Source of the DNA: JAHEME01 sp034435035
Lineage (GTDB): Bacteria; Chloroflexota; Anaerolineae; Aggregatilineales; UBA3940
Length of the DNA stretch: 7,610 bases
Direction of reading: 5' to 3'
NCBI GenBank assembly: GCA_034435035.1
Contig: DAOTXW010000001.1
Coordinates: 1 to 7,610 of the forward strand
The stretch's first letter is position 1; every line of letters begins with the position of its first letter. Under the pieces are notes generated by a model, which saw only the letters and a list, made by a program, of their open reading frames with translations, ran no database searches and was not told where the DNA came from. Below are positions 1 through 5,162 of the stretch, one piece after another. The position numbers and the translations under genes were made by a program.

Positions 1-361
1 CGGCCCGCCGCCCCTGCCCGCCGAGCCCCCGCCGCAGGACTTCACCTATTCCGCGCAGTGGCTGGAGTACCGCCCCGACCGCATCCGCGCCCGCGTCGAG
101 GTCAGCGCCCCCGCCCTGGTCGTCTTCAGCGAAGTCTACTACCCCGGCTGGCAGGCAGCCGTGGACGGCCAGCCCGCCCGCCTCTGGCAGGCCAACATCG
201 CCTTCCGCGGCGTCGTCGTCCAGCCCGGCACCCACGAGATCGCCATGGACTTCCGCCCCGCCAGCGCCGCCGCCGGCGCCCTGATCAGCGCCGCGGCCGC
301 CGCCCTGTCCCTCGCCGCCGCCGGCTCGCTCGCCCTGCGCCGCCGGAGGTCATCCCCATGA
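1..361 (+). CDS. C-terminal end of a YfhO-like polytopic membrane protein (5' truncated by window)
   Basis: Reading from base 2, the frame is open for 119 codons to TGA at 359-361; the gene begins before the window. The visible part starts with a proline-rich stretch, then a beta-rich extracytoplasmic segment with the phrase SEVYYPGWQAAVDG, followed by NIAFRGVVVQPGTHEIAMDF. This pattern (a 'yypGW.a.vDG' turn, then 'A..FRgv.vpaG.h.i...y.P') is characteristic of the C-terminal domain of YfhO-family membrane proteins. After it comes an Ala/Leu-rich hydrophobic helix (about the last 35 residues) ending in an Arg cluster, consistent with a final membrane span with a cytoplasmic tail. YfhO-type proteins are GT-C-like and are linked to glycosylation of cell-wall polymers or lipid-linked sugars; the substrate here cannot be told. 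The stop overlaps the next start (ATGA), so the two genes are probably co-translated. Family call fairly sure; function inferred. Confidence 0.8.
   Translation, partial: GPPPLPAEPPPQDFTYSAQWLEYRPDRIRARVEVSAPALVVFSEVYYPGWQAAVDGQPARLWQANIAFRGVVVQPGTHEIAMDFRPASAAAGALISAAAAALSLAAAGSLALRRRRSSP
345..350 (+). promoter_or_regulatory. Shine-Dalgarno site for the GT-C-like gene
   Basis: GGAGGT lies 7 bases before the ATG at 358, inside the last codons of the upstream gene. It settles the start of the next gene at 358 rather than at an upstream in-frame GTG (58), whose extra 100 residues are Arg/Pro-rich out-of-frame reading of the YfhO-like gene. Confidence 0.75.
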
Positions 362-2097
362 AGGCGCTGTTCGAGCGCCTCCTGCGCTGGCCGGGCTGGC
401 GGACGCACTGGCCCGCGCTGATCGGGCTGGCGCTGCTCACCGCGCTGATCAGCTATCCCCTGCCGCTGCACGTCTTCCGGAGCGCCTACGTCGGCGGGCG
501 CAACGTCGATGTGTGGATGAAGCTGTGGGACAGCTGGTGGCTGGAGCAGGTGCTGCTGGCCGGGCAGCGCCCGTACTTCACGCCCTATTTCTTCCACCCG
601 TTGGGGGCCGATCTGCGCTTCCACAGCATCAGCTGGACGACGGCGCTGGCCTGGCTGCCGCTGGCGCCGATCTTCGGCGACATCGGGGCCTACAACCTGG
701 TCACGCTGCTGATCACGCTGGCCTGCGCGGCATCGGGCTATCTGCTGGGCTGGCGGCTGACCGGCAGCCGGACGCAGGCGTGGCTGGCAGGGGTGATCTT
801 CGCCTTCACGCCGCTGCGCAACGGCTACAGCGGCCCGTGGCCCGATCTGTCCAACGCGCAGTGGATCGCGCTGGCCGGGCTGGCAGCCTGGCTGGCCGCC
901 GAGCGCCGGCAGGCCCGCGATGCGGTCTGGGGCGCCGTCGTGGTGGCGCTCGCCGCCTGGACGAGTCTGTACATCATGGTGGTGCTGGCCCTGACTGTGT
1001 GCCTGCTGGTGGCGGCGCTGGCCCTGCAGGGGGGCCGCTGGCGCGACCCGGCCTTCCGGCGGACGATGGCGCTGCTGGCCGCCCTGAGCGCCCTGCTGCT
1101 GGTCCCGCGGCTGGTCCCGATCTTCCGCGATACCGCCGCGCTGGGCGGCGCGCTCCAGCTGGCCGGCGGCGCGATGGATGCGCTGGCCCCCCTGACGCCC
1201 AGCCGCTACCACGGCGTCTACTACCGGCTGCTGCCCTTCCTGCGGGACAGCAAACCCCAGTCCTTCTTCGTCGGCATCGTGCCGCTGGCGCTGGCGATCA
1301 CCGCGCTGGCCGCCCGGCGGACGCGGCGGCAGGCGGCTCCCTGGGCGATCACCGGCGGCGTGTTCCTGCTGCTGGCGCTGGGGCCGGTCCTGACCGTCGG
1401 CGGCGTCGAGTACCCCGCCGTCCCGATGCCCGCCCGGCTGGCGCAGCTCCTGCCCTTCATCCGCGGCGTCGATCCGCAGATCCTCAGCCTGGGGATGGCC
1501 CTGCCGCTGGCCGCCCTGGCCGCGCTGGGGGCGGGGGTCTGGCTGGCGCGGTGGCGCGAGCGGCCCGCCCGGCAGTCCGCCGCGCTGGCGCTGGCGACCG
1601 CCGCCATCCTGTTTGACGCCTGGAGCGGGCGCTTCGCCCTGCAGGATACCCGCCCCTCGCCGTTCTACGCGCAGATCGCCGCCGAGCCGGGTGAGTTCGC
1701 GATCATCGACCTGCCGATGGGCCGCCAGCTTTCCAAGCGCTACATGTATTACCAGACGATCCACGGACGCCCGATCATCGAGGGCACGCCGGGCCGGGCC
1801 ATGCCGGGCACGTATGCCTACTTCGACGGCAACCCGCTGCTGTACCGCTGGGTGCGCGAAAAGCCGCTCAACTGCCGCCGCGTGGACTACGCCGCCAATC
1901 TGCAGGCGCTGGCCGATGACGGCTTCCGCTACATCATCGTCCACCGCGACCCCGACGATGGGCACATCTGGGAGTTCCTGCCGTCCTACTTCACCGTCGA
2001 GCCGGTTTACCAGGATGACCAGTTGCTCGCTTACCGGATTGACGCTATGGTGGAGGGGCCGTCGCCGTGCGCCGGCGCCGCCGACGACGGCGGCTGA
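358..2097 (+). CDS. polytopic membrane protein, GT-C glycosyltransferase-like
   Basis: 579 residues from ATG 358. The N-terminal three quarters is a multi-span membrane domain: hydrophobic segments near residues 20-40, 92-107, 111-133, 141-152, 168-182, 189-223, 237-255, 302-319, 329-349, 377-397 and 407-422. The first loop holds NVDVWMKLWDSWW (residues 49-61), placing an acidic residue (D51) just after the first span, as in GT-C enzymes, where a first-loop Asp/Glu is catalytic. After the last span comes a soluble C-terminal domain (about 430-565) with FAIIDLPMGRQ, HGRPIIEGTPGR and GFRYIIVHRD. By family knowledge such proteins use lipid-linked sugars at the outer membrane face; donor and acceptor are unknown. 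It follows a YfhO-like gene with a 4-base overlap, so the pair may act on the same surface glycan. It could instead be a non-catalytic relative. Membrane topology is by eye only. Confidence 0.75.
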   Translation: MKALFERLLRWPGWRTHWPALIGLALLTALISYPLPLHVFRSAYVGGRNVDVWMKLWDSWWLEQVLLAGQRPYFTPYFFHPLGADLRFHSISWTTALAWLPLAPIFGDIGAYNLVTLLITLACAASGYLLGWRLTGSRTQAWLAGVIFAFTPLRNGYSGPWPDLSNAQWIALAGLAAWLAAERRQARDAVWGAVVVALAAWTSLYIMVVLALTVCLLVAALALQGGRWRDPAFRRTMALLAALSALLLVPRLVPIFRDTAALGGALQLAGGAMDALAPLTPSRYHGVYYRLLPFLRDSKPQSFFVGIVPLALAITALAARRTRRQAAPWAITGGVFLLLALGPVLTVGGVEYPAVPMPARLAQLLPFIRGVDPQILSLGMALPLAALAALGAGVWLARWRERPARQSAALALATAAILFDAWSGRFALQDTRPSPFYAQIAAEPGEFAIIDLPMGRQLSKRYMYYQTIHGRPIIEGTPGRAMPGTYAYFDGNPLLYRWVREKPLNCRRVDYAANLQALADDGFRYIIVHRDPDDGHIWEFLPSYFTVEPVYQDDQLLAYRIDAMVEGPSPCAGAADDGG

Positions 2098-2108
2098 GAG
2101 TCGCTGAC

Positions 2109-2114
2109 AGGGAG
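2109..2114 (+). promoter_or_regulatory. Shine-Dalgarno site supporting the TTG start of the M50 protease
   Basis: AGGGAG sits 7 bases upstream of TTG 2122 in the 24-base gap after the previous stop. It matters because no ATG precedes the HEFAH zinc motif, which is only 22 residues into the protein. Confidence 0.65.
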
Positions 2115-2121
2115 AGAAACA

Positions 2122-2802
2122 TTGGGTGACCTGACGCCCGCGGGGCTGATCTCCCGCGCTATTGTCCTGCTGGTGGCGGTGGTAGTCCACGAGTTCGCGC
2201 ACGCCTACGCGGCCTACACCCAGGGCGACGACACCGCCGAGCGCGCCGGGCGCATGACGCTCGACCCGCGCGCCAACGTCTACTGGCCGGGCTACCTGAT
2301 CGGTGTGCTGTTCGGCTTCGCGGTGCTGGGGTCGGCCCCGGTCAACCCCTACCGGATGCGCAGCCCCCGGCTGGGGATGCTGATCGCGGTGGCGGCCGGG
2401 CCGGTCTCCAACCTGCTGCTGGCGGCGGTCTTCGCCCTGCCCTTCCGCTTCCGGCTGCTGATGCCCACCTTCGGCGGCAGCCTCGGCGGACTGCTGCCCA
2501 CGCCGGAACGCCTGCTGACCGATATGGTATTCTTCAACATCCTGCTGTTTGTGTTCAACCTGCTGCCGCTGGCCCCGCTGGACGGCTGGACGGTGGCGCT
2601 TTCGGCGCTGCCGCCGCGGGCGGCCATCTGGTGGGAGCGCAGTCGCCAGCAGAGCACCTACGTCCTGCTGGGGCTGATCCTGCTGTCGTTCTTCAGCGGC
2701 AACCTGACGCGCATCTCGCCGGCGCTGGGCGTGATCAACGTGCTGGGCTGGCTGATCGGCGCGCCGACGACCTTCCTGTTCCGGCTGCTGATGGGGCTGT
2801 GA
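2122..2802 (+). CDS. site-2 protease family (peptidase M50) membrane metalloprotease
   Basis: 226 residues from a TTG start. The zinc-binding HExxH motif is HEFAH at residues 23-27, inside the first hydrophobic helix. RMTLDPRAN follows at about 47-55, SAPVNPYRMR lies near residue 75, AGPVSNLLLA at about 92-101, and the third zinc-ligand motif NLLPLAPLDGW at 146-156 with D154 as the likely ligand. All three M50/S2P signatures are therefore present and in order, and the length is typical of the compact bacterial form (about 200-230 residues). Further hydrophobic segments near 54-68, 136-150, 174-188 and 200-224 make it an integral membrane protein. Such enzymes cut substrates within the membrane, often in signalling, but the compact stand-alone type mostly has no known substrate. 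There is no PDZ domain. It sits 24 bases after the GT-C-like gene and overlaps the HD gene by 4 bases. The usual second Gly after PLDG is Trp here. Family sure; role unknown. Confidence 0.92.
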   Translation: MGDLTPAGLISRAIVLLVAVVVHEFAHAYAAYTQGDDTAERAGRMTLDPRANVYWPGYLIGVLFGFAVLGSAPVNPYRMRSPRLGMLIAVAAGPVSNLLLAAVFALPFRFRLLMPTFGGSLGGLLPTPERLLTDMVFFNILLFVFNLLPLAPLDGWTVALSALPPRAAIWWERSRQQSTYVLLGLILLSFFSGNLTRISPALGVINVLGWLIGAPTTFLFRLLMGL

Positions 2803-3323
2803 TCGCGCGGGCGGGGGGCCGGCTGGTTCAGGGGCTGCGCGCCCTGTTTGCCTTCGCCACCCCGGTGGACGAGGCCGCGGCGCGGGCGGCGCTTTCCCCG
2901 GCGCTGTTCGCGCTGTTCAGGCGCATGGCCCGCAGCGAGCAGCTGCACAGCCTGCGCGTGATGCGCCGCCTGCAGGCCGCCGGCTGCCACGACCCCGATC
3001 TGCTGATCGCCGCCCTGCTGCACGACTGCGGCAAGTCCCGCTACGGCATGACGCTGCTGGGGCGGACGCTGGCGGTGCTGACGCGCCGGCTGCTGCCGCG
3101 CCGCTACCGCGCCTGGAGCCAGGGGCAGCCGCAGGGCTGGCGGCGCCCCTTTGTGATCACCGCCCAGCACCCGGCCTGGTCGGCGGAGGACATGCTGGCC
3201 GCCGGCGCCAGCCCGCGGGCCGCCTCGCTGGCCCGCCGCCACCAGGATCCCCTGCCGGAGGCTCCCCGCGACGAGGCCGACCGGCTGCTGGCGCTGCTGC
3301 AGGCCGCCGACGACCGGCACTAG
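2799..3323 (+). CDS. HD-domain protein (putative metal-dependent phosphohydrolase)
   Basis: 174 residues if started at GTG 2799, which overlaps the TGA of the protease gene (GTGA), a usual coupling arrangement. Earlier in-frame starts would lie inside the protease gene. HD-superfamily metal ligands are visible in order: H50 (EQLHSLRV), the H75-D76 doublet in LLHDCGK, H124 (QHPAWS), H148 (RRHQDP) and D171/D172 at the extreme C-terminus. The spacing with two extra histidines resembles HD-GYP-like and HDIG-like domains more than minimal HD proteins, but no GYP motif is seen. There is no membrane helix or second domain, so it is probably cytoplasmic. Family members hydrolyse nucleotides or phosphodiesters, including cyclic dinucleotides; the substrate cannot be inferred. 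The gene ends 22 bases from a convergent receiver-domain gene. HD call strong, start moderately sure because the upstream ribosome site is weak. Confidence 0.85.
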   Translation: MIARAGGRLVQGLRALFAFATPVDEAAARAALSPALFALFRRMARSEQLHSLRVMRRLQAAGCHDPDLLIAALLHDCGKSRYGMTLLGRTLAVLTRRLLPRRYRAWSQGQPQGWRRPFVITAQHPAWSAEDMLAAGASPRAASLARRHQDPLPEAPRDEADRLLALLQAADDRH

Positions 3324-3328
3324 GGGTT

Positions 3329-3346
3329 GCGCCGGGGCGGGGGCGC
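3329..3346. terminator. possible weak bidirectional hairpin between convergent genes
   Basis: The 22-base gap between the convergent HD and receiver genes contains GCGCC (3329-3333) and GGCGC (3342-3346), a 5-base inverted repeat with an 8-base G-rich loop. No T-tract follows on either strand, so it is not a standard intrinsic terminator. The position between two stop codons is the main argument for it. Confidence 0.2.
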
Positions 3347-3810
3347 TACAGCTTGTCGGAGGCCCGCTCCTCCGCGTCCAGGATGCGCTGGTCGAGCGGG
3401 CGGGTGACGTGCCGGCCCGTCGCCAGCACCTGCCGGATCGACTTCACCAGCCGATCCAGATCGACCGGCTTCTTCAGGTACAGCGTGGCGCCGGCCTCGT
3501 AGCCCTGCAGCACTTCCTCTTTGCCGGCCCGCGCCGTCAGCATGATCACCGGCAGGCGGGTCGTGCCGGGCGTCGCCCGGATCTTCCGGCACACCTCCAG
3601 CCCGTCCATGTCCGGCAGCATCAGGTCGAGGATCACCGCCTGCGGTTTGTGGCGGGCGATGGCCTCCAGGCCCCCCTCGCCCGTCAGCGCCGTGGCGACG
3701 TCGAAATCAAACAGCTCCAGGAACATGCGGATCAGGTTGACCGTCTCCGGCTCGTCATCCACCAGCACCAGCCGGGGACGCTCCTGGCCCGCAAGCGGTG
3801 GCGCGTTCAT
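3346..3810 (-). CDS. stand-alone response regulator receiver (REC) domain protein
   Basis: 154 residues from ATG 3810. A CheY-like receiver domain fills residues about 13-130: acidic pair D18/D19 (LVLVDDEP), phospho-acceptor D62 (ILDLMLPDMDG), switch T92 (IMLTAR), aromatic Y111 and conserved K114 before P115 (YLKKP). All residues needed for phosphorylation are present. The final ~25 residues are charged and carry no recognisable output domain, so it is a single-domain regulator that must act by binding a partner. No histidine kinase lies in the window. It starts only 3 bases after the stop of the GNAT-like gene, with a weak ribosome site inside that gene's end, so translation is probably coupled and the two share the promoter at 5029-5057. 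Family essentially certain; partner unknown. Confidence 0.95.
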   Translation of the reverse strand: MNAPPLAGQERPRLVLVDDEPETVNLIRMFLELFDFDVATALTGEGGLEAIARHKPQAVILDLMLPDMDGLEVCRKIRATPGTTRLPVIMLTARAGKEEVLQGYEAGATLYLKKPVDLDRLVKSIRQVLATGRHVTRPLDQRILDAEERASDKL

Positions 3811-3813
3811 GCG

Positions 3814-4974
3814 CTAGAGGGCCTTTTCGTAAACCCGGAAGGTCTTGTAGATGCGCCCGCCCATCATTTCGATGGAGCGGTTCATCATGTCATTGTTTTC
3901 CAGGATCCACGACATCTCGATGTCCGTATAGCCGCGGGGCAGGCCGCGCCTGAGCATCTCGTAGTACAGCAGCGCATCGACGCCGGTGCCGCGGTACTCC
4001 TCCAGCACGCCCAGCGCCCACACGCGGATGCTGCGCTCGCGGGCCGGGCGCACCTTCCAGTGCCACACGAAGCGCAGCAGCTGCACGATCTCCGGCTCGC
4101 CGGGGCGGCAGCGGGCCTGACGCAGCGGCTGGTAGATGTTCGGCAGCGGCACCCCGAAGGCCACCGGCCGGCCGGCCACCTCGACGAACAGCGTCACCGC
4201 CGGATCGACGAACGGCTTCAGATCGGCGGCCAGCTTGTCGATCTCGGCGTCGCTCAGGGGGATGAAGCCCCAGTTCTGCGCCCAGGCCTGGTTGTAGATC
4301 GTCTTGACGCGGTCGATCTCGTCGGCGAAGTGGCGCATATCCACCTCGCGCACGGTGAAGTGGCGGCGCTGGCGGATCTTCTCGATCACCCGCGTGAGCT
4401 TCTCCGGCAGCCGGTCGGCCCGGCGGCCGCCCCAGTCCTGCCCGTTGAAGTGCCAGCACCACAGGTCCATGGCTTTCTGGTAGCCGGCCGCCTCGACGAA
4501 GCCGCGGGAGTAGCGCGGCGCGTGCGAGGTGAGGATCATCTGCGGGTGCTCGTAGCCGTCCACCAGCAGGCCGATCTCGCTGTTGGTGCTGAAGGTGCCC
4601 GGCCCCATGATCTTCGTCATGCCGCGGGCGCGCACCCAGTCCTCGGCGGTCTTCAGCAGGGCGGCGGCGGCCCCGGCATCGTCCAGCAGCTCGAACTGGC
4701 CGAACCAGCCCGCCTGCTGCCGCTGGAAGTCGTTGTAGGCGTGGTTGATATGCGCGATGATCGTCCCGACCGGCGCCGCGCCGCGCCAGGCGACGAACTT
4801 CTGCAGGTCGATGTGCGCCAGCTCGACGTTGTGGCGCGGGTCGAAGAATTTGACGTGTTCGGCCCACAGGGGGGGCGTCCAGGCCGGATCGTCACGGTAG
4901 ACAGCCCACGGCATCCGGAGGAAGGCCTGGTTCTCGGCCTCAGTGGTGACGGGGCGCACGGACAGGTCGCTCAT
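3814..4974 (-). CDS. double GNAT-like acyl-CoA N-acyltransferase-fold protein
   Basis: 386 residues from ATG 4974, chosen because GAGGAG lies 4 bases upstream. A longer reading to 5187 would run through the promoter and into the divergent gene, and its extra residues are low-complexity. The N-terminal half (about 1-180) has RVRP-like strand SVRPVT, VGTIIAHINHAYND (69-82), WFGQFELLDD (90-99), a helix with AEDWVRARG (110-118), then GPGTFSTNSEIGLLVDGYEH (124-143), a conserved phrase of a large uncharacterised GNAT-like family. The C-terminal half (about 205-386) carries a motif-A-like segment, VWALGVLEEYRGTGVDALLY (318-337), matching the acyl-CoA pyrophosphate loop, then ENNDMMNRSIEMMGGRIYKTFRVYEK. 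So two GNAT folds sit in tandem, and the C-terminal one looks better equipped to bind CoA. The substrate is unknown; small amines or amino-acyl groups are possible. It heads a two-gene unit with a receiver protein. Fold confident, reaction not. Confidence 0.85.
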   Translation of the reverse strand: MSDLSVRPVTTEAENQAFLRMPWAVYRDDPAWTPPLWAEHVKFFDPRHNVELAHIDLQKFVAWRGAAPVGTIIAHINHAYNDFQRQQAGWFGQFELLDDAGAAAALLKTAEDWVRARGMTKIMGPGTFSTNSEIGLLVDGYEHPQMILTSHAPRYSRGFVEAAGYQKAMDLWCWHFNGQDWGGRRADRLPEKLTRVIEKIRQRRHFTVREVDMRHFADEIDRVKTIYNQAWAQNWGFIPLSDAEIDKLAADLKPFVDPAVTLFVEVAGRPVAFGVPLPNIYQPLRQARCRPGEPEIVQLLRFVWHWKVRPARERSIRVWALGVLEEYRGTGVDALLYYEMLRRGLPRGYTDIEMSWILENNDMMNRSIEMMGGRIYKTFRVYEKAL

Positions 4975-4978
4975 GGGT

Positions 4979-4984
4979 CTCCTC
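4979..4984 (-). promoter_or_regulatory. Shine-Dalgarno site for the GNAT-like gene
   Basis: GAGGAG on the minus strand, 4 bases before ATG 4974. It fixes the start and excludes the 71-residue upstream extension. Confidence 0.7.
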
Positions 4985-4993
4985 GCGCGGGGC

Positions 4994-5015
4994 GGCGGGA
5001 GGGGCACCCCCCGCC
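4994..5015. repeat. GC-rich inverted repeat in the leader of the GNAT-REC unit
   Basis: GGCGGG (4994-4999) pairs with CCCGCC (5010-5015); after one A/C mismatch, GG pairs with CC around a 4-base loop (5003-5006). The repeat lies between the predicted transcription start (about 5022 on the minus strand) and the ribosome site at 4979-4984. It could form a leader RNA hairpin near the ribosome site or be a dyad operator. High local GC makes chance possible. Confidence 0.45.
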
Positions 5016-5028
5016 AGATAGGGCTTCC

Positions 5029-5057
5029 ATTATAGTGGGGATGCGCCGGGCCACCAA
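5029..5057 (-). promoter_or_regulatory. sigma-70-type promoter for the GNAT-REC unit
   Basis: On the minus strand a perfect -10 box TATAAT (5034 down to 5029) lies 17 bases from TTGGTG (5057 down to 5052), which matches the first three bases of the -35 consensus. It is one of very few AT-rich spots in the region. It predicts transcription start near 5022 and a leader of about 48 bases before ATG 4974. Confidence 0.6.
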
Positions 5058-5079
5058 ATTGTCGCCGGGAGGCGCCGGG
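5044..5079. repeat. three copies of CGCCGGG in the divergent intergenic region
   Basis: CGCCGGG occurs at 5044-5050, 5063-5069 and 5073-5079, between the two divergent promoters. Spacing (19 and 10 bases start to start) is not a regular multiple. It could be a regulator site cluster, but the motif is GC-only in GC-rich DNA, so chance is likely. Confidence 0.2.
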
Positions 5080-5086
5080 GCGGGCA

Positions 5087-5114
5087 TTGATCGCGGGGAA
5101 AATGGCCTTACAAT
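5087..5114 (+). promoter_or_regulatory. sigma-70-type promoter for the TIR-NB-ARC gene
   Basis: TTGATC (5087-5092, four matches to TTGACA) is followed after 16 bases by TACAAT (5109-5114, five matches to TATAAT). It predicts a start near 5121 and a leader of about 40 bases before ATG 5163. The STAND gene thus seems to have its own promoter, back to back with that of the GNAT-REC unit. Confidence 0.5.
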
Positions 5115-5152
5115 GAAGGTATCGCGCCGCGCCCGACGCCTGACCCACCCCC

Positions 5153-5158
5153 GGAGGT
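5153..5158 (+). promoter_or_regulatory. Shine-Dalgarno site for the TIR-NB-ARC gene
   Basis: GGAGGT lies 4 bases upstream of ATG 5163. The strong match, together with the TIR domain beginning about 12 residues in, fixes this start. Confidence 0.75.
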
Positions 5159-5162
5159 CCCG

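Noticed and set aside
58..357. 100-residue N-terminal extension of the GT-C-like protein from GTG 58
   Set aside because: Arg/Pro-rich out-of-frame reading of the YfhO-like gene; ATG 358 has GGAGGT 7 bases upstream and begins a normal membrane protein.
139..2202. Long minus-strand open frame (687 codons) antisense to the GT-C-like gene
   Set aside because: Composition is Arg/Gln/Gly/Pro-rich with no domain pattern, as expected from the shadow of a GC-rich gene; the plus strand has clear membrane segments and family motifs.
3323..3343. Possible G-quadruplex between the convergent genes
   Set aside because: Only three runs of four or more G are present (3323-3326, 3334-3337, 3339-3343), so a regular four-tract quadruplex is not supported.
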